Below, in pieces: positions 46,750-58,067 of a stretch of DNA of 64,000 nt. Below the pieces are notes generated by a model. It saw nothing but the letters and a program-made list of their open reading frames with translations. It was not told where the DNA came from and made no database searches. Both the position numbers and the translations under genes were made by a program. The DNA comes from Ehretia macrophylla (lineage: Eukaryota; Streptophyta; Magnoliopsida; Boraginales; Ehretiaceae): positions 43,204,851 to 43,268,850 of the forward strand of contig CM075782.1 in the NCBI GenBank assembly GCA_037974665.1. Direction: 5' to 3'. The first letter of the stretch is position 1; the number at the start of each line of letters is the position of its first letter.

Positions 46750-49132
46750 ATGGGGAGGTCGGAGTCGGAAGATTCCCAGGAAATGGAGGTGAGGTCCTAT
46801 GGTGGGGATAAGAGTCCGTTGAGCTCGGAGTCTACCTCAAATAGAGACCAAGATGGAGAGAGCACCAGTGTGTCTCTAGGATCAGCTTGAAAATCTGGGC
46901 CCGGGGAGAGCGATGATGATTGCCAAGTTATTGGGGTCAGACTGGCGCAAGAGGAGGCCGAGGCGGATCCTTTGGCCGACCTGGGAGACTTGGAAGATAG
47001 GGAGAATGAGGAGCCGCTGAATCAACTGGAGGGTATCGAGATGCCACAAGAGTACCTAGCTGGAGTTTCTGCCGCTGAGCCGATCGAAGCAGTCCCGGTT
47101 AGTACTGTTCGACCTCGAAGCTCGGCCACAGCCAGCGCTTCTTCAACTCGGGGGAAGATGATTGAGCAGTTGTTTGCCTGTTGCAAGCGCGAGTGCCATT
47201 CCACGGTGCAAATGGTCAACACCAGGCTGAGGAACTGGTCAGTGGATCGTCATCACAAGCTGAAGGTTCCAAGTCAGCATGAATCGGCTAGCTATCCTCC
47301 GGCCGACCACTTCACCATATACGATCTTGCATTCGACGTTATCCAGCTCCCCCTCCCCGGTTTTGTTGTCAACATCTTGAACTACTTCGAGCTCAGCCCA
47401 GGTCAGATGTCGCCGAATGGTTGGGTCGTGATGGTGGCCTTCTATTTGTTCTGCCTTGAGAAGAAAGTGGAGCCGACCTTGCGCAGGTTCAGGCATTTCT
47501 TTGTGTGCAAACCCAACCCGAAGCAGCCAGGGTGGTTCCACTTCGCAGCTCGGGTCGGCAACTCCATATTCACCAAGTGGCATTCTTCTAACAAGGGCTG
47601 GCATAATGACTATTATTGGGTGGAGTCGGCTGTGAACTCTGGTTGCAGGTTGGACTGGACTCTAAGTTTGAGGAAGACCGTCAATGATGACCCCAAGCTC
47701 TCAGAGGAGGAACTTGAGGAAGTCGCGGTGCTCAGGCCCGTGCTCGGGACGCTGATAGATATTGACAGCGTGCTCAAATGGGAACGGATCTGGGATTCCA
47801 AGCTGTTTAGTAGGGAACCCGACCTCTCGAGGGATCATTCTAACCTGCTTCCCGAGCCTGAAGGGGACGCGGAGTCTAGCTCCGAAGAGGGTCAGTTTGC
47901 AGGATCAGCGCCCGACCTCCCAATTGTCCTGTTTGCTAGTTTTTTTTTTTTTTTTTTTTTAGGTTGGCCTTCGGCTCTTTTTCATTTCTTTCCTCTACAT
48001 TTTGCAGGTATAGCGGATATGAGAAAACTCGCGTATGCCCAGGTAAAGAAGAAGAATGAGGCCAGTGGCGAGGCTTCAGCTCGGTCTGGCTTGGGAAGTG
48101 CTGCTCAGGGTTAGAGGCAGCGGCCCAGCGGCCAAGTGCGGGAGGTCGGCTCCAAGGTCTCCTCGAAGGGGGCGTCGGGGTCCCCCTTGCCTAAGAGATC
48201 GAGCTCGGGAGTGGCGATCTCGGAGCGCTCAGCATCCCGACCAGAGAGTAGAAAGCGGCCTCGGGCCGAATACTCCGGGAAAGGTAAGGTCACGGAGGTG
48301 AGCCCTCCCAGCAAGGACATCATGGAGGCGGCCAAGGTAGCCCGCGACCCCAAGCTGGCGATGGTCCTGCCAGAGCAGCTCTCGCTCGACCTGAGGACTG
48401 CTATAGTCACGGTGAGTCTTATCCAACTTCTGGTAAGGTTATGTTTTTTAGCTCGGCTGATCGTTTTGCTTTCTTTTAAACAGGCTGAGTCCCACATCCT
48501 TACGGCTCCCAGCTTTCTTGTCAAAGCCCAGACTCATTGCGTCGAGCTCGAGCAGCGATACATGGATGCCCGGGCTGAGCTTGAGACTCTGAGGGAGGAG
48601 GTCGCCTAGAGGCGCAAAAGCGGATGCGACGGAGATCCAGCGTCTGAAGAAGGAGCTCGATGCAGAGAAATCCCGGCGTGAAGCCGCGGCCAAGGACGCC
48701 GAGCCCTACAAGTTGGAGAAGCGTGAGGCCGAGACAAAGCTCCGGGATCTAGTGGACTGGGTCGGCCCTGAATGAGAGAAGGCGGTGGAAGCCTTCAAGT
48801 CTAGTGATGCGGCCGTGGACTGGTTGGCTACGGAAGGTGGTGCCATGGCCAAGTATGCCGAGCTGGAGTTCTACTTCCGGGGTCAAGTCGCAGCTCGGGA
48901 GAGAATAAAGACCTTTTTCCCTGCCACCAAGAATGACTATATTGAAATCTTAGAGGTTCCGCCGCCAGAGTTCTGGGAAATTCCTGAGCTTCCGGCCGAC
49001 CTGACGTCCCAAGCGAAAGAGGTGACCAAATTTGTCCAAAAAAGCATGGCCAGGTCGGGGACGAGGCTGATGCAACCAACGCCGCTCCTCCAAAAGAGAC
49101 TTTATAAACCGGCCCAGGTCGGGCTTTTGTAA
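46750..49132 (+). pseudogene. Antisense gene of the Tat-type element (gypsy-type transposase-like domain, coiled coil)
   Basis: Plus strand, opposite to pol. From ATG 46750 the frame meets TGA at 46888; it is open again from 46972. The middle shows a conserved domain of plant gypsy-type transposon proteins (Transposase_28-like): HFTIYDLAFDVIQLPLPGFV, SPGQMSPNGWVVMVAFYLFC, PGWFHFAARVG and KGWHNDYYWVES. Candidate introns are near 47891-48007 (containing a 22-T run) and 48410-48482 (gtgagt...aacag). The following exons encode charged, heptad-like sequence (VELEQRYMDARAELETLREE and onward) with stops at 48609 and near 48775, then a final open part 48785-49132. Function unknown; such antisense frames are known from Tat elements of other plants. 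Confidence 0.65.
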
Positions 49133-49175
49133 TTTCGCCCAGGTTGGGCTTATTGTAATCTTGCCCAGGTCAGGC
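49085..49175. repeat. Three-unit tandem repeat (gcccaggtcgggctt)
   Basis: Units of about 27 bp with gcccaggt(c/t)(g/a)ggct and a t-rich tail, at the 3' end of the antisense gene. Confidence 0.7.
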
Positions 49176-49729
49176 TCTGAAATTGTTTTGTTTTCAATTC
49201 TAATAGAATTAATATTTTGCGTTTTATTCGAGTTCGTACTTGCGTACTTTTCCCTTCGCAAATTTTTCTTAAGTAAGTGGGGTCGGGCCAACGTAATGGA
49301 CCATTCAAACTTAAGTGAAAAGAACCGAGCTGGACGCGATTAATGACTTATCATCCTAATCCGAGTTGGTTAACCGGGCAACTTTATAATCGTCGCCAAC
49401 TTGGACTTATCAGTCCGATATAAAATTGGTCAAACCAATGTTGACGAATGTAGAGTTCGAGTTTAGACCCAAACTAATATACCGACCGAAGCCGGATTAT
49501 ACCGAGTTGGACCTTAATTCGAACTGGCAAAGCTAATCAAATTGTTATTGATTATTCCCGAGCTGAAACATAGTTCGAGCTGGTTTACTTGATCATTAGC
49601 TCGTGATTAAGCGTGGACACCGCGTTAATCCGAGTTGGTAGTAGCTTTGTAGCTGAGGCACTTGGGCCCAGGTCGGGCATTGCATTGATTTACAAAATGT
49701 ATTGTATTGAATTTGTATACGAAGTACTT

Positions 49730-49890
49730 AGGCTCGGGGGCCGATTACAAGTAATGTTTTGGCTCGGGGCCTTAATAGGAGATTTCGGCTCGGGGCCGTA
49801 ACAAAATATTTCGTCTCAGTGCAAGAGATTTCGGCTCGGGGCCATTACAAAATATTTCGGCCCGGGGCCTTCAGACAAAATACCGCTTCA
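49730..49890. repeat. Tandem repeat in the 3' untranslated part of the Tat-type element
   Basis: Five to six imperfect units of about 27-30 bp with the core ggctcggggcc followed by gtaacaaaatatttc-like sequence, between the end of integrase and the antisense gene. Confidence 0.75.
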
Positions 49891-49990
49891 GGTGTTCTGA
49901 GTGCCATACATTCTTCAATAGTTTCCCGTTCTTGTCGCGAAGGTAGAAGGTCCCGGGTCGGACTTCTCTTACGACTTCATACGGTCCCTC

Positions 49991-50920
49991 CTAAGTTGGG
50001 GAGAGCTTGTTACTAGAGCACGGCAAAAAGATGGCCTTCCTGAGTACGATGTCGCCAACCTTAATAGGCTTAGGCTTGACCTGTTTGGCAAAGGCTCTTT
50101 GCATGACAGCTTTGCTGGCCAGCATTCTGATTTGAGCTTTAGCTCGGAACTCTTCGACGAGGTCGAGCTCTTCACGGATCCGTGCTCCGTTTATTTCTGG
50201 ATCATGGTAGAGGGTTCTACTGGTCGGGGACCCGATCTCCACTGGCAGTACTGCTTGAGTACCGAAGGTCAGCTCGAAGGGCGATTCTCCCGTTGCCGAG
50301 CTGGTGGTGGTCCGTTGAGCCCACAACACCTCGGAAAAAATCGATGCCCACTGGCCCTCTGCTTCCTCCAGCTTGGTTTTCAAGCCCTGCAAAATGATTT
50401 GGTTAGTCCTTTCAACTTGGCCATTACTTTGAGGATGAGCAATAGACGAGAATCTAAGGTCGATCCCAATCTCAGCACATTTGCCTCGAAAGTATGCACT
50501 GTCGAATTGCTTGCCATGGTCAGTAATGATGAACTTTGGCACCCCGAACCGACAAATGATATTTTTCTACACAGAATCCCAAGCTACCTTTTCTGTTATT
50601 CTAGCAACACCTTCAGCCTCAGGCCATTTGGTGAAGTAGTCTATTGTTACAAAGGCGTGCTTCTTTTGGCCAACACTAGTTGGTAATGGGCTGATGATAT
50701 ATAGACCCCACTGGTAAAACGGCCATGGGCTTATCATCACCGTGAGGTCTACCGCAGGCTTCCTCTGTACGTTGGCGAACCTTTGGCAGGTGTCGTACTT
50801 TTTTACATACTCTTTGGCATCTTGTTCTAAGGTTGGCCAGAAATAGCCTTGCCTCAATGCCTTTCGAGCCAGAGCTTTGCCTCCCAAGTGGTTTCCACAT
50901 ACCCCTTCATGGATCTCCCG
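49991..50920 (-). pseudogene. Integrase of the Tat-type element
   Basis: Minus strand. The zinc-binding part (HEGVCGNHLGGKALARKAL ... CQRF) is at the end of the 51523-50567 frame, followed by FVTIDYFTKWPEAE. After an in-frame stop near 50567 the core resumes at 50542 (FIITDHGKQFDS, AHPQSNGQVERTNQ) and runs to 49991. D and E catalytic positions are recognisable on both sides of the break. Confidence 0.8.
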
Positions 50921-51523
50921 GAGTACATAGTTTTCCTCCTTGGGTCCAACACATTTTAAGAGAGGCCAAGTGTAGGCTCTCTTATAGAGTTGTCCGGCAA
51001 TTATGACAAACCTTGAGGCTTGTTTCATGAGTTTACGAGCTGCTTTTTCATCCTCTGGGGCCATACCCCCCTCCAAGTAGTCCACGATTGGTTTGGTCCA
51101 ATCTGGACTTAGATTGAGCTCGGCTACGGCTTGCACCCCTAACTGAATACTCGGTTCGGATACTTCTTCCACATGGACCAGGGTAGGTCGGTTCTCGCCC
51201 AAGGCCAACCTGGATAGGGCATCAGCCTTCATATTCTCTTCTCTCGGAATTTGTTGTATCGTGAACATTTTGAGCCCTGAGGTCAAATCCTTGACTCTGT
51301 TGAGATAGGCCAGCATAGTACTGTCATTGGCTTCGAACTCTCCCGATATCTGACTAGAAACCAATTGAGAGTCGGTGCTTAGATCGACTGTCTGTGCCCC
51401 GGGCTGAGCTGCAATTTTCAGCCCCGCAATCACCGCTTCATACTCCGCTTCATTGTTGGATGCCGGAAAGATGAACTTGAGGGAGTATTGGTGCTCATAC
51501 CAGGTCGGGTCGAGGATGACCAC
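50921..51523 (-). pseudogene. Second, archaeal-type RNase H region of the Tat-type element
   Basis: Minus-strand frame with FPASNNEAEYEAVIAGLKIA, TVDLSTDSQLVSSQI and REENMKADALSRLA, the order of the additional RNase H typical of Tat elements. It is continuous with the integrase zinc-binding part. The N-terminal strand lies in the preceding frame. Confidence 0.8.
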
Positions 51524-51658
51524 CCCAGCTCAACTACCAGATTTCCCTGAGGCCCCATCCACATGGACCTTCCACACCTCCTCCAGGTCATGCTCGGCTC
51601 GGTTAGTGCATTCCACCACAAAGTCCGCAATGGCTTGGGCTTTGATGGCTGTTCTGGG

Positions 51659-51946
51659 CTAGTAGGTGATGTCAAATTGACTCAGCTCAACTGCCCATTT
51701 CAGTAGCCTGCCCGACGCCTCCGGCTTGTGCATGATGGACTTGAGTGGGGCATCCGTCATGACTTTAATCGGATGAGCGTCAAAGTATGGCTTCAACTTT
51801 CTTGCCGCTGTGATAAGCACGAGGGCGAGTTTTTCCAAGGAGGAGTACCTCACCTCGACCCCTTGTAGGGTTTTGCTGACATAATAGACTGGCTTCTGTT
51901 CCTTCCCTTCTTCTCGGACTAGTGCCGCTGCCACTGCTGTCCCCAA
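51659..51946 (-). pseudogene. Gypsy-type RNase H of the Tat-type element
   Basis: Minus-strand pieces PVYYVSKTLQGVEVRYSSLE, KLALVLITAARKLKPYF and LLKWAVELSQFDITY. The first catalytic D lies just upstream in a different frame. Confidence 0.75.
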
Positions 51947-52054
51947 TCATGCTAGGTATAGTACCAGCTCCTCCCTCACCTCGGGTCGGGATAGTAGGGG
52001 TGGCGAAGTTAAATACCTTTTCAGCTCTTGGAAGGCGTTCTGGCATTCTCTAGT

Positions 52055-53097
52055 CTATTCAAAGTTTTTAGGATTCCTCAATATCTTGAACAAGAGAGCA
52101 CACTTGTCCGCCGACCTAGACATGAATCTACTCAGCACCGCGACCTTGCTTGCTAACACCTGGACGTCTTTCACGCAGGTCGGCAGTGCCAGGTCGAGTA
52201 TTGCCTGAACCTTCTCCGGGTTGGCTTCTATCCCACGGACTGTGACCATGAAGCCCAGAAACTTTCATGCCTTGACGCCAAATATGCATTTTTTCGGGTT
52301 CAGCTTTATCCCAAAGTGCTCCATTACGGCGAAGGCTTTAGCCAGGTCGGCTTCATGGTCTTCCGCCCTTCTGCTCTTGACCAACATGTCATCTACATAG
52401 ATCTCCATATTTCGGCCAATCTGATTTTTGAAAACCTTGTTCACCATCCGAGTGTAGGTGGCTCAGCATTCTTGAGGCCAAAAGGCATGACCTCATAGTA
52501 GTAGAGACCTTTATCGGTGGTAAAGGCAGTCTTCTCTTTGTCTCCGGGTACCATCTTAATCTAGTTATAGCCTTTGAAGGCGTCCATGAAAGAGAGTAGC
52601 TCGAACCCAGAGGTGGCATCCACCATCTGATCAATCCGAGGTAGGGGAAAACAGTTCTTGGGGCAGGCTTTGTTGAGGTCGGTGAAATCAATACACAGTC
52701 TCTATCCACCTGAGGACTTGGTCACCAGGACCACGTTGGATAAGCAGGTTGGGTACTGGATTTCCTTTATGTGGCCGGCGTCTACCAATTTGTCCACATC
52801 TTCTGCTATGATTTGTTGTTTATCATAATGGAAGTGCCTACGCTTTTGCTTCACCGGATAGTGATTCGGGTCGGCATTCAAGTGATGCTCAATCACTCCC
52901 GGGTCAATACCTGTCATGTTAGAGGCAGACCATGCAAATATGTGTTCATTTTTCAGAAAAAATTGGCTTATACCTTTCTTGAGGTCATCAGAGAGTTCAC
53001 TTCCGATCTTTGCTTTCTTTGTTTCATCGGAGAGTTCCACCTCTTGAAGGTTTTCAGCTGGGCTTCCTCTCTTAGCATCCCTCTTTTCTTCGGGCAA
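52055..53097 (-). pseudogene. Reverse transcriptase of the Tat-type element
   Basis: Fingers region at 53097-52702 (KQKRRHFHYDKQQII, TCLSNVVLVTKSSGG), followed by an in-frame TAG and a frame change. Catalytic box YVDDMLVKS at 52447-52265 and thumb at 52249-52055. The middle blocks (VMPFGLKNA-like) are recognisable in a third frame. Inactive. Confidence 0.8.
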
Positions 53098-53163
53098 ATC
53101 TGGTCCCCAGCCAACCTGATATTTGGGTCGGAGGGAGTTTTCATAACATTCCCGGGCTGAGAG

Positions 53164-53661
53164 CTAGGCTCCGCGGATGGTAGCTGTGCAGGCCGGGGTC
53201 GGGAATTTTAGGGCCTGGTGGTAGGTAGAAGGGACGGCCCTGAAATGGTTGAGTTCTACCCGGCCTAAAATCCAGTTGTAAGTGGAGTTGCAATCCATCA
53301 CAATGAAATTGGCTTGCATTGAAACCCGCTTATCTCTGTCTTCCAGTTTCAGCGGAAGGTTGATGACCCCTTCGGCTCGGTGGGCATGCCCGGTGAATCC
53401 AGCCAAGGTGCCCTTCAATGTTCTAAGCCGGCTTCTGTACAATCTCATTTGCTCAAACGCCTTCAAGAATAGGACTTCTGCCGAGCTCCCGGTGTCTACC
53501 ATCAACCTCTTCACGGTGAAGTTGGCTATTTCGGATATGATCACCAGTGGGTCGTCATGGGGCAATATCACACCTTCTAAATCTTCTGAGGAGAAATGAG
53601 CTCCTCTAACTCCGGGACCGGACCCCGCGCCGGCCCATACTCTCTTCCGGTTCGAACACAA
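53164..53661 (-). pseudogene. Aspartic protease of the Tat-type element
   Basis: Minus-strand frame with RLMVDTGSSAEVLF (active-site DTGSS) and the later block NFIVMDCNSTYNWILGR. No stop within the domain. Confidence 0.85.
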
Positions 53662-55155
53662 CCCTTCCTGCCAGCCGAGGTCTCTCCACCCGATGCCAAT
53701 CCTCCGGCGATGGTCTCAATCACAACTAGACGTCTGCCCCCGGCTTGGCGTCTGGGTGGACTTCTCTCCCGTCCCTCTGATCTTGGCTCCGGGTCGGCTG
53801 ATTATCTACGTACCTCCGGAGGTGACCTCGGGCTATCAGTGCTTCGATCTCCTATTTCAAGTCTTTGCACTCCTCGGTGGTATGGCCGTAATCCATGTGG
53901 TAGCGGCAATACTTGGTTCTGTTGCGCTTTTCAGGTCGGCCTTTCATTCTCGGTGCTAGAGGTAGGTGGTTCTGGTGCTGGATCTCCATTAAGATCTACT
54001 CCCTTGAGGTGTTAAGTGGAGTGGACATAGTGAACCGGGGGTTTTGCTTGGGCTGCTGAGGCTGCTTTCCTCGGTCGTTTTGGATCTTACCCCCAGGTTG
54101 GGCTCGGGATGTTTCTCCCTTTTTTCCGGCTTCCTTCTCCTTGTCATCGTCCCTCTTAGCTTGATGGATTTCCTTCGAGTGTATGTACCCTTCTGTCCAT
54201 ACCATCAGCTCAGCTACGGTATCCACGGAGTCGATGGCCAAGGAAGAGGTAAGGGGTCCCGACCTACGCCCACTTTGGTAAGCCATTAGTGCCATGGAAT
54301 CCTCCAGGTTGGGGATCCTGAGGGTCTCTTCATTGAATCGGGAGGTGTAAGCCCTCAAACTCTCTCCTTTGTGTTGTTTCACCGATAGCAATGACGAGGT
54401 GTGATGCGTTGCACGTCGGCTTCCAGCGAAGCGGGACAAGAAAACCTCAGCCAGTTGATGAAAACTTACAATAGAGCAGGGACGAAGTTTTTGGAACCAG
54501 TCCAAGGCATTGCCAACCAGGGTGGTTGGGAATGTTTTCGTCTTCATAAGGTCGGTCATATCATGCAGAGTCATATGGTGGTCGAAGTTCAGCAGGTGGC
54601 TGGCTGGGTCTCCGTCCTTATTATAGATCGCCAGGTTGGGTACCCGGTTGCCGGTGGGTAATGGCGTTACTAGTACTTCGGGCGAGAGTGGGCTTACGCC
54701 GAGCTGGTTAATGACATTGGCTATGGCAGCTGCGGTCTTGGCATGTTCTGGGTCGGCGTGGGCCGCCCTTTTTCCTCTCGCCTCCACGGGTCTCGCTCCG
54801 GCTCCAGGAATCCTTCTCAGTCTTGTGCTCGGGTTCGCCCCGGGGCCGAAATACGGAACTGTGGGCGCATGGGCCGCGGTGTAGTTGCTTGTGGAACTGG
54901 GGGTTCAGCAGCTAGCCGGGCTACCTGCTCTTTTAGCTCCTGGAACATCTTAAACATCATCCTCATCTTCGGCGTCAGGCTGGAGTTGAGGTCTCTATCA
55001 GCAGAGGGGTTGGTTTCTGAGGCTAAGTGTATACATTGGCTCGTTCCAACGTCGACTTGGGTTTGATCTTGGCTAGGCACCTGCGTGGTTTCGAGTTCCT
55101 CGTCCGGGTTGGGTGAGTCCTCTACCGGTGCGCTGTGGCTTCTAGTTTGTACCAT
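53662..55155 (-). pseudogene. gag of the Tat-type element
   Basis: The start is MVQTRSHSAPVED at 55155, about 50 bp after the primer-binding site. A TGA at 54819 and a frame change follow. The capsid-like core is at 54787-53996 (HMTLHDMTDLMKTKTFPTTL, GNALDWFQKL, SLLSVKQHKGESLRAYTSRF). A zinc-knuckle block YCRYHMDYGHTTEEC is recognisable near 53885 on the minus strand, with a stop soon after. Confidence 0.8.
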
Positions 55156-55223
55156 GATGGTTTCTCAATGAGTGGTGAGAAGAGTGATAGAAAAAAACTC
55201 AGTTCCCACATACGGCGCCAAAC

Positions 55224-55698
55224 TGTCGAGGTCGGAAATCCTCGTAGCTGAGGTTGTACGGCTACATTTAGTCAAGCTGAACTTTCAGGTTGGCCTCCGA
55301 GCTGAACTTTCAGGTTGGCCTCCGAGTTGAATTTTCAGGTCGACAACTGAATCTGCACAAGGAAAATGAAGGAAAAGGCGGGGTGATGACCTGAATTTTC
55401 CCCTCGGGAATGCGAATGATTAGTATGTCCGAGCTAGCAAGGTAGCTAAAAGCATTTAATGACGAGTTACCTCTTAAATAAAGGGGGTGGAGCTCTATTT
55501 ATACTAAATTTGGGTCTGACAGCATTTAATGTGATATAGCTTTATGTCCCATCGGAACAGCTGGCACTGAGGTCGGGGTTTTCCGGGGTCGGGTCAGCCT
55601 CCAGGTTGGGCATTTAGCTGAATGCGCCGGGCTTGGCTCTGATTAGCCCGTCTCAGCTCAGCGTGGGTAACTCACCTCAGCTCGGAGACCCCTCGTCA
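55224..55698 (-). repeat. 5' LTR of the Tat-type element
   Basis: 475 bp, TGTCGAGGTCGG...CCTCGTCA, with a minus-strand TATA (tataaatag near 55500) in the correct direction for gag-pol. Differs from the 3' LTR by several indels, including repeat copy number. Confidence 0.9.
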
Positions 55699-56506
55699 AT
55701 TACATTCCTGGAATTTCTCCCATTCGCCTAGCAGACCTTCCAACAATTTTAAGCCAAAAGGATGGACTTCTACAGCAGCTAGGCCTTCGTCTAATTCCCG
55801 ATATGAGCAAAGCACAATATCTTCTATTTACATCCATATTCGAGCTTGAATCTTAAGTCATCGATGCTCTGAAACTAGAATTTTCATTTCCTGTATATTC
55901 TGTTGGTCCTGTCAGCAACCTCGAACTTCAGTGTTGTATGTCTCACTGGGGAGTTTTCTTTCGGTTTCAAGTACTCAATTGGATGAAATCGCTGCTGGAT
56001 TGCAAGACAGCGGTGTTAGATACTTATGGGTGGCTTGCGGCGACACCTCCAGGTTAAGAGAGAAATGTGGTGGTGGTGGTGGTGGTGGTGGTGCTGTTGC
56101 TGGACTTATAGTACAATGGTGTGAACAATTGAAAGTGTTGTGCCACCCTGCGGTTGGTGGATTCTGGACCCATTGCGGATGGAATTCAACCATGGAAGGT
56201 GTTTTCGTAGGTGTGTCGATGCTTACGTTTCCTATACTGATGGATCAAAGCACAAACAACAAATTCATTGTTGAAGATTGAAAGATTGGTTGGGAAGTGA
56301 AAAGAGAAGCAATGAAAGAAAGTTTGGTGCGAAGAGATGAAATAGCACAACTTATAAGGAGATTTATGGACTTGGAAAGCAAGGAGAGGAAAGATAGGAT
56401 GAGAAGAGCTGGAGAGCTTCAACTTAGATGTCAGCAAGCAATTTCTAAAGGAGGGTCATTTGATAATAATCTCAATGCTTTTCTTGTTAGTATTCAAAGA
56501 TCTTGA

Positions 56507-57622
56507 TCATATCAATATGGATAAGGCTGCAGTCTTTGTTTTTTGTATTTTTTTTTTCTTTTTTCTTGTATAATAGAGTCCGAAGTTAAGGTTTGAACTT
56601 CAAATCTTTAAATATAATAGGTCACCACTCGAGCACCGCACCAACTCTTGGGTATTGATCTTTGTTTCTCCATTGAAAAGAAATATTTAATATTTTTTCA
56701 TTGTGAATGCAATTTTGGCAATATAACTAGTTTAACTGTTGCTTCCTACTACTAGTAGATGGGCGAGACTGCTGTCTACAATGGTCTATTGATTTTTCCT
56801 TCCTAGTAGGAGTTGAAGATAATTAAGAATAGTTCATTGCACAAAATTTTTACAGGATAAAAAAAAGGTTAGACCAACATTAAGGTTTAGTGTGTGCAAT
56901 TAATTTCCACGACCCAAACATTTAATTTTTCGATTATATGGTGATAACTTTACCATTGTTGTAAGACTCTTTTTCACATGTTAAAGATAATAAATAAATT
57001 AAAATACTTTAATATTTTAGTAGAAAACAAAGAATATTTTAAGAAACAAAGTCTAAACAAGTACACAAAAATAGATAATGTATTCCACGAAAAATAGAGA
57101 ATAAGCATAATAATAAAAACTAAATTAAACTTAGAAAAAAAAAAGTAATACTAATATTTTAGGTCATATATAATGTTGAATTTTCAGAAAATACAAAAAT
57201 AAAATAGAACATCAAAATTTAAGTGTTTGAAAAGCATAGCAATAGGAAAAGCTTATTTGAATTGAATATTTATAAAGTCAAGAGCAATGTTATTCATCAC
57301 CCTTTTAACCAATCACCTTTTCTTATATAGTAGATTTTTTATTATATACATGAGAGATTTAATATTTAATACATTAATTCTTATTATATAAAGAAGAGGT
57401 AAAAGGTGAAGGGTGAAGGTGTGACATAAAGCATTTCGCTGATTATATTTAAACTGTCATTTTAGTTATAACTTTAAAGGCTTATAAAAAACTTAAGCAA
57501 CTCAAGTCCATGAAATATATAAATATGTATAAAAGTTTGTGGAGAATTTAGATTTTAAATTAATCACTTGGGAGTAAATGACATTTACCCCAATAAAGGC
57601 ATTGAAAAATACAAACTATGAA
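56507..57622. other. 3' flank of UGT copy 3
   Basis: Colinear with 25479-26563. No gene. Confidence 0.5.
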
Positions 57623-58067
57623 GGCTCCGTTTGTTTGCGGTAAAATAATTTGTGTGTATAAAATGTTTTTCGTGTAAAATATTTTCATGAAAAATAAAAT
57701 ATTTTACAGGGTTCCATTTGTTTGCCGTAAAATAACTTGTTGGGAAAAAATATTTTTCTGAAAAATAGAATACTGGAAAGTATTTTCTGGTGTTTGGATG
57801 TACCGTGAGTTCCGTAAAATATTTTCTTCTCCAAAAAGAAATGAAAACATTTTCCAGAATTTTGTACTAACCGCAATTATTGACCAAAAAATATGTTACG
57901 GTTGATCAATTTTTCAGTGTTACCAAACACCGTAAAATTAAGAAAAAACAGACGCAATTGTTGACCGAAAAATATTTTACAGTTAATCAATTTTCCGGTG
58001 TTACCAAATATCGTAAAATTCAGAAAATATTTTCTGGGCAAATATTTTACGGCAAACAAACGGAGCC
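57623..58067. mobile_element. Harbinger/Tourist-type MITE
   Basis: 445 bp with inverted ends ggctccgtttgtttgc, flanked by gaa and taa; the unit 3 empty site has a single taa (26564-26566), so a 3-bp taa duplication with one change fits PIF/Harbinger. An inner copy of the terminal motif (ttccatttgtttgccgtaaa near 57711) suggests a nested or rearranged element. Confidence 0.75.

Larger units (their letters stand above)
45811..55698 (-). mobile_element. Tat-type Ty3/gypsy retrotransposon inserted in UGT copy 3
   Basis: Bounded by a perfect 5-bp duplication attac (45806-45810, 55699-55703). LTRs lie at 55224-55698 (5') and 45811-46328 (3'). A primer-binding-like site, TTTGGCGCCGTATGTGGGAA, lies just inside the 5' LTR (55220-55201), of the form usual in Tat elements. 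Minus-strand order: gag, CCHC knuckle, protease, RT, RNase H, second RNase H, integrase. The second RNase H and the antisense gene at 46750-49132 on the plus strand are hallmarks of the Tat lineage. Stops and frameshifts in gag, RT and integrase make it non-autonomous. Confidence 0.93.
45210..56506 (+). pseudogene. UGT87A: UGT87A-type UDP-glycosyltransferase, copy 3 (broken by a retrotransposon)
   Basis: Exon 1 is 45210-45683, intron 45684-45784, exon 2 part one 45785-45810, then the 9.9-kb Tat-type element, then exon 2 from 55704 to 56506. Other defects: CAG to TAG at codon 106 (near 45525), a deletion of about 25 bp just after it, a TAA near 55855, loss of about 80 bp near 55915 (the linker before QPRTSVLYV-like sequence), and TGG to TGA near 56281. 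A glycine loop is expanded by GGT repeats (about 56068-56092). The PSPG box is largely recognisable (WCEQLKVLCHP, HCGWNS). Clearly a pseudogene. Confidence 0.9.

Noticed and set aside
48111-48524. Minus-strand frame opposite the antisense gene of the Tat-type element
   Set aside because: Overlaps the better supported plus-strand coding sequence with its domain and splice sites; GC-rich sequence makes chance frames likely.
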